A stretch of DNA of 64,000 nucleotides from Stomorhina lunata (Eukaryota; Arthropoda; Insecta; Diptera; Rhiniidae). The stretch covers positions 54,128,903 through 54,192,902 of the forward strand of contig OW121743.1 in NCBI GenBank assembly GCA_933228675.1. Reading direction: 5' to 3'. Made by a program: the position numbers and the translations under genes. Positions 1 to 12,625 of this stretch are shown piece by piece (position 1 is the stretch's first letter; every line of letters starts with the position of its first letter). The notes under the pieces were generated by a model. The model was not told the origin of the DNA. It worked only from the letters and a program-made list of their open reading frames with translations, and searched no databases.

Positions 1-648
1 TCTATAGTTTCCAAAAAGCAATAACAAAAGTGCGGGAAGTAGGAAAATATTTCTATATGTTTCAAACACCATGACAAACCCTTGCCATTTTTGATGTTGT
101 AGGGCATACGAATTACTCAAGTATTGACATAAAGGCTGAGATCTTTCAATGGAAAGGAATTAGTTCACAAGTTTCGTCTGGCTAGAGTAAAGTATTTTCC
201 TTTCTTAGTTTGTAGTTCTTACTTATTTTACCCAACTAAACAATTTAGTTTTTTTCCATAACCACACGAATAGGGAGTGAGGAAAGTAATAAGACGAGTA
301 TAGAAAAAAAAAACTCAAAAATAAATATTGTACAACTTAAATAACTCAAAATAGAGATGGTATTTTTTTAATAGTTTGTTCAAAGAAAAAAGTACCATAT
401 ACCCAGTAAAACTTTTCATTACCAAATAATGAGTCAAACAGTTAAACTATTGAACACGAACTACTTACTCATTCGCTGTTTAAGTCATTACATTAACATG
501 GGGATGTCATTGGAGGCAAGTACTTACCAATTGCAGAAAAGTTATGACTTGGGTAAGCAATTTGAAAGCAACAACAACAACAGCAACAACTTTTTTGTTG
601 TTGTTTTATTAAAAACATATATTTTTAAACGAAATACAATTTTTTTTT
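1..648. other. AT-rich stretch, no gene seen
   Basis: No coding signal or known repeat recognised. The only structure is a short inverted pair of AAC triplets (about 568-590) and GTT triplets (about 597-606) that could form a hairpin. Confidence 0.6.
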
Positions 649-720
649 ATGATCCCATGGGGACTCGAACCCAGACCATCCGACTGCTAGGCAGAGACTC
701 TTCCACTGAGCTACTTCATA
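649..720 (-). pseudogene. tRNA-Ala(AGC)-like pseudogene or SINE head
   Basis: Read on the minus strand this has both internal RNA polymerase III promoter boxes: A box TAGCTCAGTGG (about 702-712) and B box GGTTCGAGTCC (661-671). Between them a seven-base loop CTAGCAG fits an anticodon loop with AGC (alanine). The D stem can pair. The T stem is only three pairs, and the 5' bases before the A box do not pair with the 3' acceptor side, so a working tRNA is unlikely. It could be a tRNA pseudogene or the head of a tRNA-derived SINE. A sequence of similar type is at 58460-58530. Confidence 0.5.
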
Positions 721-1755
721 TGTTGAAAACTTAGCAGCTTATAATTATTATAAACAATTTTTATTTTTAGATCCAAAATCATGTGAAAATAACTTTATTT
801 TTCCTTGCATTTTTTTGCTTTGTTGTAATTTTTGGAAAAATATTTTTATACGATTTTTTGTAATTATTTTAAAACTTTTTTTAAATTATTTTAAAACTTA
901 AACAATTTAAATCTTTTTTGTATAAGTTTTTACATAAGATTGACTCTTACTTACTTAAATGTTACAACCTGTTAAGGTCAAAGTCCGAGCATATTTAAGA
1001 ATTCCATGGATTTCGATCTTGTGCGAATATTCTCCAATTTTATAGGCCAAGCTTTGAAAAATGTTCCTCTACTTGGTCTTTCTATCGAAGTTTCGGACAT
1101 CCTCCTTTAACATTAGGTAGTGGGATATTTCAATTCTAATTTTATCCTCTTCATTGTATTTTTTTTCAAGAGAGGGTTACTAGCCCGTAATCCTAACCCA
1201 TTTTTATCGATTTTATGGGACAACTCTCGGAACATGTTAACTCACAATATTAATGGGTGTTAAACTAGCTCCCCGGGTGATACCATGAGGAGGTGTGTGT
1301 CCACAGTTGAAATGAAGGATGACCCAGATAAGTTGGGCTTACCAAGTTAAGACCAATTAGAATCGTGTTTGGTATTCAACATCCCCTATATAATCAAAAT
1401 TTACTCATGATGGTATTTTTTCATTAACGTGAGCTAGTTTTACAAATTTTTTTACAGAAGATAATATTTAAGTTCTTAAAATTCAAAAATCATTTAAAAA
1501 GACTCTTTTAATAAAAAAAACTAAAAAAAATTGTTGCCCTTGGTAGGATTTGAACCGGGGCCATTCAGTTTAAATTACCATCTTAATTACAAATAAGTAC
1601 TTCTGTAATAACTTATTATTTATTCGGATGGTATGTTATAGTCGTTACAAGGTAACCAGTTATCAGAGCACTTGCCATTACCAAAGTTTTGCTGGGTATA
1701 TAGTAGATCATTAAATCTAAGCCTATAATTAAAGTATAATCTGGGATCAATTTGA
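721..1755. other. Intergenic, isolated B-box-like sequence only
   Basis: No gene recognised. At 1546-1556 the minus strand reads GGTTCAAATCC, a perfect Pol III B box, but no matching A box or cloverleaf was found at the expected distance, so at most a tRNA 3' relic. Confidence 0.5.
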
Positions 1756-1869
1756 TGTGGGACTTATATAACTCAAACGTCTGACGATTGAGTGAAATTT
1801 AAATGTTTTTTTTTTGTTACAATAACAAAACACATGTAAATTTTACTCAATCGTTATATAAACCCTACA
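1756..1869. mobile_element. Palindromic MITE, copy 1
   Basis: Nearly the whole element is an inverted repeat: the left arm starts TGTGGGACTTATATAACTCA and passes GACGATTGAGTGAAATTT; the right arm mirrors it and ends CCCTACA. It is flanked by TGA on both sides. Compared with the other copies the right arm has lost about a dozen bases between the CAATCG motif and the terminal TTATATAA. No coding capacity. Confidence 0.8.
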
Positions 1870-2420
1870 TGAGTATAAAGCTCAGTTGGAATAATGATAG
1901 AATACTAAGTATAATTTTAATGCAGCAAAAGATTCACTCTTAGCATAACCCTTAATTTTAGTGTAGAACTGAGTTTAGAACTCACTAGGAGTATACAGAT
2001 TATTCCAACTTTATATCTCAATCTAAAGATATGAATTATTGGAGTTTAACATTCAGCCTATGTAAGTATAACTCACTTTGAGTATAAGATTTAGTCTGAT
2101 TTTAAGATTGAGTCAAGTTTACTACTCAATCTGATCGTATGACTGTAACTGAGTATAAGACTCAGTGTGAGTGACTTTTCCTGTTTAGAAGACTTATTCT
2201 GTGTACAAGACATATTCTGAGTACAAGACTCATTCTGAGTCCGAGACTTAAACTAAACATAGTACTCAACGGTTTTTAAAACTTAGTCTGAGTTAAATGC
2301 TCAATATCAGCACAAGTCAGAGTTTAATTTTTAGACCTTTCATAAGATAATGTTGAATTGAATCAAAGTATAAGACTCAAACTAAGTATATGACTCAATC
2401 AGAGTCATGTGCTGTTTTTA
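1870..2420. repeat. Degenerate minisatellite with GAGTATAAGACTCA
   Basis: A run of diverged units of about 18-20 bp. The best-conserved part is GAGTATAAGACTCA, with ACTCA and GAGT (or TCTGAGT) forming small inverted pairs. The clearest units are at about 2140-2260. The same motif recurs between the neighbouring MITEs and, as a diverged cluster, at about 27200-27310. No coding capacity. Confidence 0.6.
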
Positions 2421-2501
2421 TAATTATAGCAGTCGACGAGGGAGTAAAATTTACTTTTATTTTATTATTGTACAAATTTCATTCACTTGTTGGATGCTTT
2501 A

Positions 2502-2629
2502 TGTGGGTTCATATAACTCAAGCGGCTGACGATTAAGTGCAATTTACATGTGTTTTGTTATTGCTGCAAAAGTAAAATACATTTAAATTTCACTCAATCG
2601 TCAGTCGCCTTAGCTATATAAACCACACA
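2502..2629. mobile_element. Palindromic MITE, copy 2
   Basis: Same family as copy 1, full length. Ends TGTGGGT and ACCACACA, flanked by TTA on both sides, which is the target-site type of PIF/Harbinger elements. The arms carry CAAGCGGCTGACGATTAAG and its diverged mirror. Confidence 0.85.
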
Positions 2630-2743
2630 TTAGTTTTACAAAACATACTTCAATCTCAGTAAAACACTCAATTTGAGCATATGTTTAAGTTTGATATCGG
2701 GTTCTTCTATAAGACAAATGGATTGAGTATAAACTGCACATTA
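2630..2743. repeat. Minisatellite remnant between MITE copies
   Basis: Short run of degenerate GAGTATAA and ACTCA motifs, like 1870-2420. It suggests the MITEs landed in, or were duplicated with, this minisatellite. Confidence 0.4.
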
Positions 2744-2870
2744 TGTGCTGTTTATATAACTCAAGCGGCTGACGATTGAGTGAAATTTACATGTGTTATG
2801 TTATTGTAACAAAAACAAAATACATGAAATTTTCACTCAATCGTCAGCCTCTTTAGTTATATAAACAACA
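2744..2870. mobile_element. Palindromic MITE, copy 3
   Basis: Same family. The inner arms are almost identical to copy 4, but the tips are decayed (TGTGCTG on the left, AACAACA on the right). No ORF. Confidence 0.8.
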
Positions 2871-2990
2871 AAAAAGTATAAAATATCGGACTTCATCAGA
2901 GTATATGTATGAGTAAAACTCCCAAGGTTGAGTATAAATCTCAGTTTTTGATTGGGCGCTTCTATACCGCTGAGTTAGATCTGAGTATAA

Positions 2991-3119
2991 TGTGGGGTTT
3001 ATATAACTCAAGCGGCTGACGATTGAGTGAAATTTACATGTGTTATGTTATTGTAACAAAAACAAAATACATGTAATTTTCACTCAATCGTCAGGCGCTT
3101 AAGTTATATAAACCCCACA
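2991..3119. mobile_element. Palindromic MITE, copy 4 (best preserved)
   Basis: Near-perfect terminal inverted repeats of about 50 bp beginning TGTGGGGTTTATATAACTCA, separated by a short AT-rich loop with ATGTTATTGTAACA. The left flank is TAA and the right flank TTA, consistent with a three-base TWA target. Four copies lie within 1.4 kb; a fifth sits inside a LINE at 58075-58192. Confidence 0.88.
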
Positions 3120-4254
3120 TTAGATTCATTCTGATAAACAAGGAAAAAACTTTTAATAAAAGCCGCATTTAAAACAAAATTTCAATTGTCGAAGCAGTAG
3201 AAGTTCTACTCCCGGAAAAAACTAAAATTTCTCTAGGTCAGCTTTCAAAACTGATATTATTTCAAAAAGTATATTTTAGCAAAGATATATGTATTAGGAT
3301 CGGAGCAGGCGGATATTGTATATATTATAAGTCTATAAGTCAGTGTTTTAAAATACCAAATTCGGTAGCCCAGTCTCATCACTTATATCAAATATAATGA
3401 AGACATTTCAGGGGAGAAAGAAACTCCCATACAATTCAACACCAAAAAAGCTTTTCGCAATAATTGAAGGAAGAAAAGTTCATAAAAACATATTGACAAA
3501 TAACAAACTCTTAATTTGAAAACATTTCAACACAATCACTCATTCTCATATACTCGTACAAGTAAGCAAAAAGTTTCATAAGCCTTTTCTACTACTCCCG
3601 AGGTTTTCGTATATAATTTTACAACATGTTTTCACGACATTCTTTGACATTCTATGACAATATTTTGAGAAAAGTTTTCTAGCTAAAATTCTCAAACCGG
3701 AAAGGCGAAGGACAAACTTATCTGGAACATACACAAGAACATACTTAAAGAAGGTAAAGCTAAAGCGAGAATTTTATGCTATAAACGTTAAGTACAAAAA
3801 GTACCCAATACCATTTTTGTCTCGTTTTAATATTTTTAGATTTATTCTTTCTACTATTGTTTTTTCCGGATTACAACTTTTGTGTACGAGCACTTGAATG
3901 TTGAAAATGTTTTCAATTGTATTTAATAGATTTACGATTTTATAAATTTTAATTAATACCTTAATTTGTTAAGAATTATTGTATTATTTATACGATATTA
4001 GTGTTTTAATTAAATATAAGGGAGGAAATTATTTACATTTATTAAATGAAATATGTACAATATAAGTGACTTTGTATTTGTAATGCTCATTATTATTATT
4101 TTGGTATATATGAATTAAAGGAATTTGCATAAATTTTAATTAATAGAAATTGTAAGAATTTTATTTGGACTTGTATTTATTTATATACAAATTCTAGGAA
4201 TTTTCATAGAACACCATAGTATTAAAGGTTTTACAACAATTTAACATCGTACAA
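3120..4254. other. AT-rich intergenic stretch, nothing recognised
   Basis: No long ORF, RNA gene or repeat identified. Confidence 0.5.
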
Positions 4255-6530
4255 TTTTCTATAAAAAAAAAATTTGTATCGAAAAATTTTCTATAAAAAA
4301 AATTTTATATCAAAAATTTTTCTATAGAAAAAATTTTACATCGAAAATTTTTTATAGTAAAATTTTATATCGAAAATTTTTTTATAGAAAAATTTTGTAA
4401 CAGATTTGGGATCAAATGCAAATACTCTTCTTTTTGAATAATATTTACATCCCGACTATTTTGTTATTTTTTGAAAAAATTTTATATCGAAAATTTTTAT
4501 ATAGAAAAATTTTATATGAAAATTTTATATTGGAAATTTTTTTATAGAAAAAATTTTATATTGGAAATTTTTCTATAGAAAAAATTTTATATTTGACATT
4601 TTTCTATAGCAAAAATTTTATATTGACAATTTTTCTATAGAAAAAATTTTTTATTGAAAAAATTTTATAGAAAAATTTTTATATGGAAAATTTTTCTCTA
4701 GAAAAATTTTTATATGGAAATTTTTTCTGTAGAAAAATTTTACATTGAAATTTTTTCTGTAGAAAAGTTTTACATTGAAAATTTGTCTGTAGAAAAATTT
4801 TACATCGAACATTTTTTTATAGAAAGATTTTAAATCGAAAATTTTTCTATAGAAAAATTTTATACAGAAAATCAATCTATAGAAAAAATTTTGAATCGAA
4901 AATTTTTTTATAAAAAGTATTTCGATATAAAATTTTTCCTATAAAAAAATTTTTGATGCAAAATTTTTTCTATAAAAAAATTTTATATCGAAATTTTTCT
5001 ATAGAAAAATTTTAAATCGAAAATTTTTCTATAGAAAAATTTTAAATCGAAAATTTTTCTATAGAAACATTTTAAATCGAAAATTTTTCTATAGAAACAT
5101 TTTAAATCGAAAATTTTTCTATAGAAAAATTTTATATCGAAAATTTTTCTATTGAAAAAATTGTAAGTAGAAAATCTTTCTATAGAAAAAATTTTGGATC
5201 TAAAATTTTTTTTTTAAACAATATTTCGATATAAAATTATTTCTATAGAAAAAATTTTTCCTATAAAAAAATTTTTGATACAAAATTTTTTCTATAAAAA
5301 AATTTTATATCGAAATTTTTCTATAAAAAAAATTTTGTAACGAAATTTTTCTATAGAAAAAATTTTTCTGCAGAATAAATTTTAGATCGAAAAATTTTTT
5401 ATAGAATAAATTTTATATCAAAAATTATTTTATAGGAAAAATTTTATATCGAAATTTTTTTATATAGAAAATTTTATATCGAAATTTTTTCTACATAAAA
5501 AATTTTAAATCGAAAATTGTTCTATAGAAAAAATTTTGTATCGAACATTTTTCTATAGAAAAAGTTTTGTATCGAAAATTTTTCAATAGAAAAGATTTTA
5601 TATCGAAAATTTTTCTATTTAAAAGAAATATGTATATTAAAAATTTTTCCATTGAAAATTTTTCTACAAAAAAAATTTTCTATTGGAAGTTTTTTTATAG
5701 AAAAATTTTATATTTAAAATTTTTCTATAGAAAAAATTTTTCTGCAGAATAAATTTTAGATCCAAAAAATTTTTATAGAATAAATTTTAGATCCAAAAAA
5801 TTTTTATAGAATAAATTTTATATCAAAAATTATTTAATAGGAAAAATTTTATATCGAAATTTTTTTATATAAAAAATTTTATATCGAAATTTTTTCTACA
5901 TAAAAAATTGTAGATCGAAAATTGTTCTATAATATTTTCTATAGAAAATATTTTGATATAAAATTTTTTCTATAAAAAAAATTTGTATTAAAAATTTTTT
6001 TATAGGAAACAAAAGCAAAAATTTTATATAGAAATTTTTTCTATAAAAAAATTTTCGAGGTGAACTTTTTTCTATAGAAAAATTTTCTGTATACAAATTT
6101 TTCAATAGAAAAATTTTCGACATACAATTTTTTCTATAGAGAAATGTTAGATATAAAATTTTTTCCATAGAAAAATTTTCAATATAAAATTTTTCCTATA
6201 GAAAAAATTTTAATATAAAATTTTTTCTATAGAAAAAATTTCGATAAAAATTTTTTTTTATAGAAAAAATTTTAATATAAAATGTTTCCTATAAAAAAAT
6301 TTTCGATGTAAGGTTTTTTCTATTTTATATAAATTTTTTTTTATAGAAAAATTTTCGATATAAAATTTTGTCTATAGAAACAATTTCCAAATAAAATTTT
6401 TCTATAGAAAAAATTTCCAAACAACTTTTTTTCGATAGAAAAAATTTCCAAACAACTTTTTTTCGATAGAAAAAATTTCCAAAAAAAAATTTATTTAAAA
6501 TTTTTTTATATAGAAAAAAAATTCTGTGGA
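4255..6530. repeat. Satellite array, TATATCG type (30 bp)
   Basis: Degenerate units of about 30 bp that alternate TTTTTCTATAGAAAAA with a second half centred on ATATCG or AAATCG. Lengths and sequence vary a lot. A non-satellite insert at 4396-4470 carries TGTAACAGATTTGGGATCAA, which also flanks arrays near 41.2, 41.6, 43.1 and 45.3 kb. Open frames such as 4651-4875 are by-products of a unit length divisible by three. Confidence 0.9.
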
Positions 6531-9500
6531 AATTTTTTCTATAGAAAGAATTTCCAAATAAAATTCTTTTGGAAATTTTTTCTATCGAAAAAAAGTTGTT
6601 TGGAAATTTTTTCTGTAGAAAAAAAATTTATTTGGAAATTTTTTCTGTAGAAAAAATTTTATTTGGAAATTTTTTCACAGAAAAATTTTTATTTGGAAAG
6701 TGTTTCTAGAGAAAAAATTTTATTTGGAAATTTTTCCTATAGATATTTTTTTTTTTTTGAAATTTTTTCTATAGAAAAAATTTTATTTGAAAATTTCTGT
6801 GGAAATTTTTTCTATAGAAAGAATTTCCAAATAAAATTCTTTTGGAAATTTTTTCTATCGAAAAAAAGTTGTTTGGAAATTTTTTCTGTAGAAAAAAATT
6901 TATTTGGAAATTTTTTCTGTAGAAAAAATTTTATTTGGAAATTTTTTCACAGAAAAAATTTTATTTGGAAAGTGTTTCTAGAGAAAAAATTTTATTTGGA
7001 AATTTTTCCTATAGATAAAACTTTTTTTTGAAATTTTTTCTATAGAAAAAATTTTATTTGGAAATTTTTTCTATAGAAAAAATTTTATTTGGAAATTTTT
7101 TCTATAGAAAAAATTTTATTTGGAAATTTTTTCTATATAAAAAATTTTATTTGGAAATTTTTTCTATAGAAAAAATTTTATTTGGAAATTTTTTCTATAG
7201 AAAAAATTTTATTTGGAAATTTTTTCAATAGAAAAAATTTGTTTGAAAATTTTTGCTATAGAAAACAATTTATTTGCAAATTTTTTCTATAGAAACAATT
7301 TTTTTTTGATATATTTTCTATAAAAAAAATTATACTATTTAGAAATTTTTTCTACAGAAAAAATTTTATTTGGAAATTTTTTCTACAGAAAAAATTTTAT
7401 TTTTTCTATAGAAAAAATTTTATTTGTAAATTTTTTCTATAGAAAAAATTTTATTTAAAAATTTTGTCTATAGAAAAAATTTTATTTGCAAATTTTTTCT
7501 ATAGAAAAAATTTTATTTGCAAATTTTTTCTATAGAAAAAATTTTATTTAAAAATTTTGTCTATAGAAAAAATTTTCTTTGGAAATTTTTTCTATAGAAA
7601 AAATTTTATTTGGAAATTTTATTCGGAATTTTTTTTTTTAAGAAATAATTTTATTTGGAAATTTTTTCTATAGAAAAAATTTTATTTGGAAATTTTTTCA
7701 ATAGAAAAAATTTGTTTGAAAATTTTTGCTATAGAAAACAATTTATTTGCAAATTTTTTCTATAGAAACATTTTTTTTTGATATATTTTCTATAAAAAAA
7801 ATTATACTATTTAAAAATTTTTTCTACAGAAAAAATTTTATTTGGAATTTTTTTCTACAGAAAAAATTTTATTTTTTCTATAGAAAAAATTTTATTTGTA
7901 ATTTTTTTCTATAGAAAAAATTTTATTTGGAAATTTTTCCTATAGATAAAACTTTTTTTTGAAATTTTTTCTATAGAAAAAATTTTATTTGGAAATTTTT
8001 TCTATAGAAAAAATTTTATTTGGAAATTTTTTCTATATAAAAAATTTTATTTGGAAATTTTTTCTATAGAAAAAATTTTATTTGGAAATTTTTTCTATAG
8101 AAAAAATTTTATTTGGAAATTTTTTCAATAGAAAAAATTTGTTTGAAAATTTTTGCTATAGAAAACAATTTATTTGCAAATTTTTTCTATAGAAACAATT
8201 TTTTTTTTTTGATATATTTTCTATAAAAAAAATTATACTATTTAGAAATTTTTTCTACAGAAAAAATTTTATTTGGAAATTTTTTCTACAGAAAAAATTT
8301 TATTTTTTCTATAGAAAAAATTTTATTTGTAAATTTTTTCTATAGAAAAAATTTTATTTAAAAATTTTGTCTATAGAAAAAATTTTATTTGGAAATTTTT
8401 TCTATAGAAAAAATTTTATTTGGAAATTTTATTCGGAATTTTTTTTTTAAGAAATAATTTTATTTGGAAATTTTTTCTATAGAAAAAATTTTATTTGGAA
8501 ATTTTTGGAAATTTTTTCTAAAGAAAAAATTTTATTTTGAACTTTTTTCTATGGAATAAATTTTATTTGGAAATTTTAGGAAATTTTTCTATGGAAAACT
8601 TTTATTTGGAAATTTTTTCTATGGAAAAAATGTATTTGGATTTTTTTTATCGAAAAAATTGTATTTATAAATTTTTTCCATAGAAAAAATTTTAGTTAGA
8701 AATTTTTTCTATAGAAAAAATTTTATTTGGAAATTTTTTCTATTGAAAAAATTTTATTTGGAAATTTTTTCTATAGAAAAAATTTTATTTGGAAATTTTT
8801 TCTATAGAAAAAATTTTATTTGGAAATTTTTTCTATATAAAAAATTTTATTTGGAAATTTTTTCTATAGAAAAAATTTTATTTGGAAATTTTTTCTATAG
8901 AAAAAATTTTATTTGGAAATTTTTTCAATAGAAAAAATTTATTTGAAAATTTTTGCTATAGAAAACAATTTATTTGCAAATTTTTTCTATAGAAACAATT
9001 TTTTTTTTTTGATATATTTTCTATAAAAAAAATTATACTATTTAGAAATTTTTTCTACAGAAAAAATTTTATTTGGAAATTTTTTCTACAGAAAAAATTT
9101 TATTTTTTCTATAGAAAAAATTTTATTTGTAAATTTTTTCTATAGAAAAAATTTTATTTAAAAATTTTGTCTATAGAAAAAATTTTATTTGGAAATTTTT
9201 TCTATAGAAAAAATTTTATTTGGAAATTTTATTCGGAATTTTTTTTTTAAGAAATAATTTTATTTGGAAATTTTTTCTATAGAAAAAATTTTATTTGGAA
9301 ATTTTTGGAAATTTTTTCTAAAGAAAAAATTTTATTTTGAACTTTTTTCTATGGAATAAATTTTATTTGGAAATTTTAGGAAATTTTTCTATGGAAAACT
9401 TTTATTTGGAAATTTTTTCTATGGAAAAAATGTATTTGGATTTTTTTTATCGAAAAAATTGTATTTATAAATTTTTTCCATAGAAAAAATTTTAGTTAGA

Positions 9501-11450
9501 AATTTTTTCTATAGAAAAAATTTTATTTGGAAATTTTTTCTATTGAAAAAATTTTATTTGGAAATTTTTTCTATAGAAAAAATTTTATTTGGAAATTTTT
9601 TCTATAGAAAAAATTTTATTTGGAAATTTTTTCTATATAAAAAATTTTATTTGGAAATTTTTTCTATAGAAAAAATTTTATTTGGAAATTTTTTCTATAG
9701 AAAAAATTTTATTTGGAAATTTTTTCAATAGAAAAAATTTATTTGAAAATTTTTGCTATAGAAAACAATTTATTTGCAAATTTTTTCTATAGAAACAATT
9801 TTTTTTTTTGATATATTTTCTATAAAAAAAATTATACTATTTAGAAATTTTTTCTACAGAAAAAATTTTATTTGGAAATTTTTTCTACAGAAAAAATTTT
9901 ATTTTTTCTATAGAAAAAATTTTATTTGTAAATTTTTTCTATAGAAAAAATTTTATTTAAAAATTTTGTCTATAGAAAAAATTTTATTTGCAAATTTTTT
10001 CTATAGAAAAAATTTTATTTGCAAATTTTTTCTATAGAAAAAATTTAATTTAAAAATTTTGTCTATAGAAAAAATTTTCTTTGGAAATTTTTTCTATAGA
10101 AAAAATTTTATTTGGAAATTTTATTCGGAATTTTTTTTTTTAAGAAATAATTTTATTTGGAAATTTTTTCTATAGAAAAAATTTTATTTGGAAATTTTTT
10201 CAATAGAAAAAATTTGTTTGAAAATTTTTGCTATAGAAAACAATTTATTTGCAAATTTTTTCTATAGAAACATTTTTTTTTGATATATTTTCTATAAAAA
10301 AAATTATACTATTTAAAAATTTTTTCTACAGAAAAAATTTTATTTGGAATTTTTTTCTACAGAAAAAATTTTATTTTTTCTATAGAAAAAATTTTATTTG
10401 TAAATTTTTTCTATAGAAAAAATTTTATTTGGAAATTTTTCCTATAGATAAAACTTTTTTTTGAAATTTTTTCTATAGAAAAAATTTTATTTGGAAATTT
10501 TTTCTATAGAAAAAATTTTATTTGGAAATTTTTTCTATAGAAAAAATTTTATTTGGAAATTTTTTCTATATAAAAAATTTTATTTGGAAATTTTTTCTAT
10601 AGAAAAAATTTTATTTGGAAATTTTTTCTATAGAAAAAATTTTATTTGGAAATTTTTTCTATAGAAAAAATTTTATTTGGAAATTTTTTCAATAGAAAAA
10701 ATTTTATTTAAAAATTTTGTCTATAGAAAAAATTTTCTTTGGAAATTTTTTCTATAGAAAAAATTTTATTTGGAAATTTTATTCGGAATTTTTTTTTTTA
10801 AGAAATAATTTTATTTGGAAATTTTTTCTATAGAAAAAATTTTATTTGGAAATTTTTTCTATAGAAAAAATTTTATTTGGAAATTTTTTCAATAGAAAAA
10901 ATTTGTTTGAAAATTTTTGCTATAGAAAACAATTTATTTGCAAATTTTTTCTATAGAAACATTTTTTTTTGATATATTTTCTATAAAAAAAATTATACTA
11001 TTTAAAAATTTTTTCTACAGAAAAAATTTTATTTGGAATTTTTTTCTACAGAAAAAATTTTATTTTTTCTATAGAAAAAATTGTATTTGTAAATTTTTTC
11101 TATAGAAAAAATTTTATTTGAAAATTTCGTCTATAGAAAAAATTTTATTTGGAAATTTTTTCTATAGAAAAAATTTTATTTGGAAATTTTTGGAAATTTT
11201 TTCTACAGAAAAAATTTTATTTTGAACTTTTTTCTATGGAATAAATTTTATTTGGAAATTTTAGGAAATTTTTCTATAGAAAACTTTTATTTGGAAATTT
11301 TTTCTATGGAAAAAATGTATTTGGATTTTTTTTATCGAAAAAATTGTATTTATAAATTTTTTCATCCATTTTATTTGGAAATTTTTTCTATAGAAAAAAC
11401 TTTATTTGGAATTTTTTTCTATAAAAAAAATTTGATATCGAAATTTTTCT
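6531..11450. repeat. Satellite array, TATTTGG type (31 bp)
   Basis: About 150 units of 31 bp: GGAAATTTTTTCTATAG then AAAAAATTTTATTT. On top is a higher-order repeat: a marker with TTTTATTCGGAATTTTTT occurs near 7612, 8420, 9220, 10120 and 10782, and the block around 8743-8931 recurs essentially unchanged 800 bp later at 9543-9731. This indicates recent duplication of multi-monomer blocks. No coding function. Confidence 0.92.
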
Positions 11451-12455
11451 AATCAAATTATAATTCTTTATCGATCTTTAACCTTAATATTGAAGTGTTA
11501 TAGGTTATAAGTATCCATTTATTAAACATTTCATTTCCGGTACCTTCTGTTGAACTTATTACATAACACTTAAGCCTCATTTGTAATTATCCCGAAAGGC
11601 AATTAAACGTTTTGATATTCAACAAAAAGCTTTTCCACCAAAACAGCATCAGCTTTTCATTCCAAATTGAACATGAAAAATTAACATTTTCCGGATGAAC
11701 ACGTGTGAAGAATTTCACAAAAACAAAACAAAAAAAGCGAAAACAAATTCGAATACAAGAGTGGAATTATAAAAGGGATTAGCACTTTTAATGATGATGA
11801 CGAAATGATGTCTTTATTTCTTGTACTCGTATTTGCTAAGCATTTGCCTTAAAGGGATTCACACTCTAATTTATACAGAACGAGAAAACACTAATGGAAT
11901 TTTGACCTTAAGCGAGTAAAATAGTCACTCATCAAATGAATGGATGAAAGTGGAGGTGGCGAAAACATTAACTTGCAATCAATGCCCCCACACCAACACT
12001 CCCATTTTAGACGGCACATAACGCCACTACAATGCCAATTTCAATTTCTTTTAACATTTCCGTTACATTAAAGGAACAAAGACGTTACATTTATTACTCC
12101 ACCTAGACAGACACAAACACATTTACAGCAGCGCCCAAGTATTTAGTTGTTTTTTTTTATGATGCTGTCAAGGAAGATGAGTCATTTGTTGTAGTAGTTA
12201 AGCATTATCCTGTCTGATGTTAGAGCAGAGGAGTATTTAATCTGGCTCAGGAAAATTTTAACATTTTGAGCACCTGTTTAATTGCACTAATGAGACAAGG
12301 TTCACATTAACGGCGTTCGAAGCAGAATATAAGCGTGATATACATAAGGCCCCGTCATTTAGGAGTGGGACAGGTTAGACATAAGAAATAATTAGCACAG
12401 GAAGCGAAAGAAATAAAGCTCTTATAAAATATGTTTTATATTCAGTTTTTATGTT
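11451..12455. other. Spacer between satellite and pgant 3' end
   Basis: Ordinary AT-rich sequence, less repetitive than its left neighbour. No ORF or repeat recognised. Confidence 0.5.
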
Positions 12456-12461
12456 TTTATT
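12456..12461 (-). promoter_or_regulatory. Polyadenylation signal AATAAA of pgant
   Basis: AATAAA on the minus strand, about 165 bases after the pgant stop codon. The position suits a short 3' untranslated region. Confidence 0.5.
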
Positions 12462-12625
12462 ATGCTACAGAAAGAAAAAAAAACTTAATGTCAGAGATGA
12501 AAACATTAATGTTCTTATATAAATTCCAGACAATTAGGTTAATTCCCTTAATGGATCTGGAAGTGTTTTATGGCTATTTAAAGTTGCTATTCTTATATAC
12601 ATATTAAAATTTTATCTCCCAAATT

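Noticed and set aside
649..720. A functional tRNA gene
   Set aside because: Both Pol III boxes are good, but the acceptor stem does not pair and the T stem is weak.
8743..9731. Two identical 62-codon ORFs 800 bp apart
   Set aside because: They reflect a higher-order repeat in the 31-bp satellite, not a duplicated gene.
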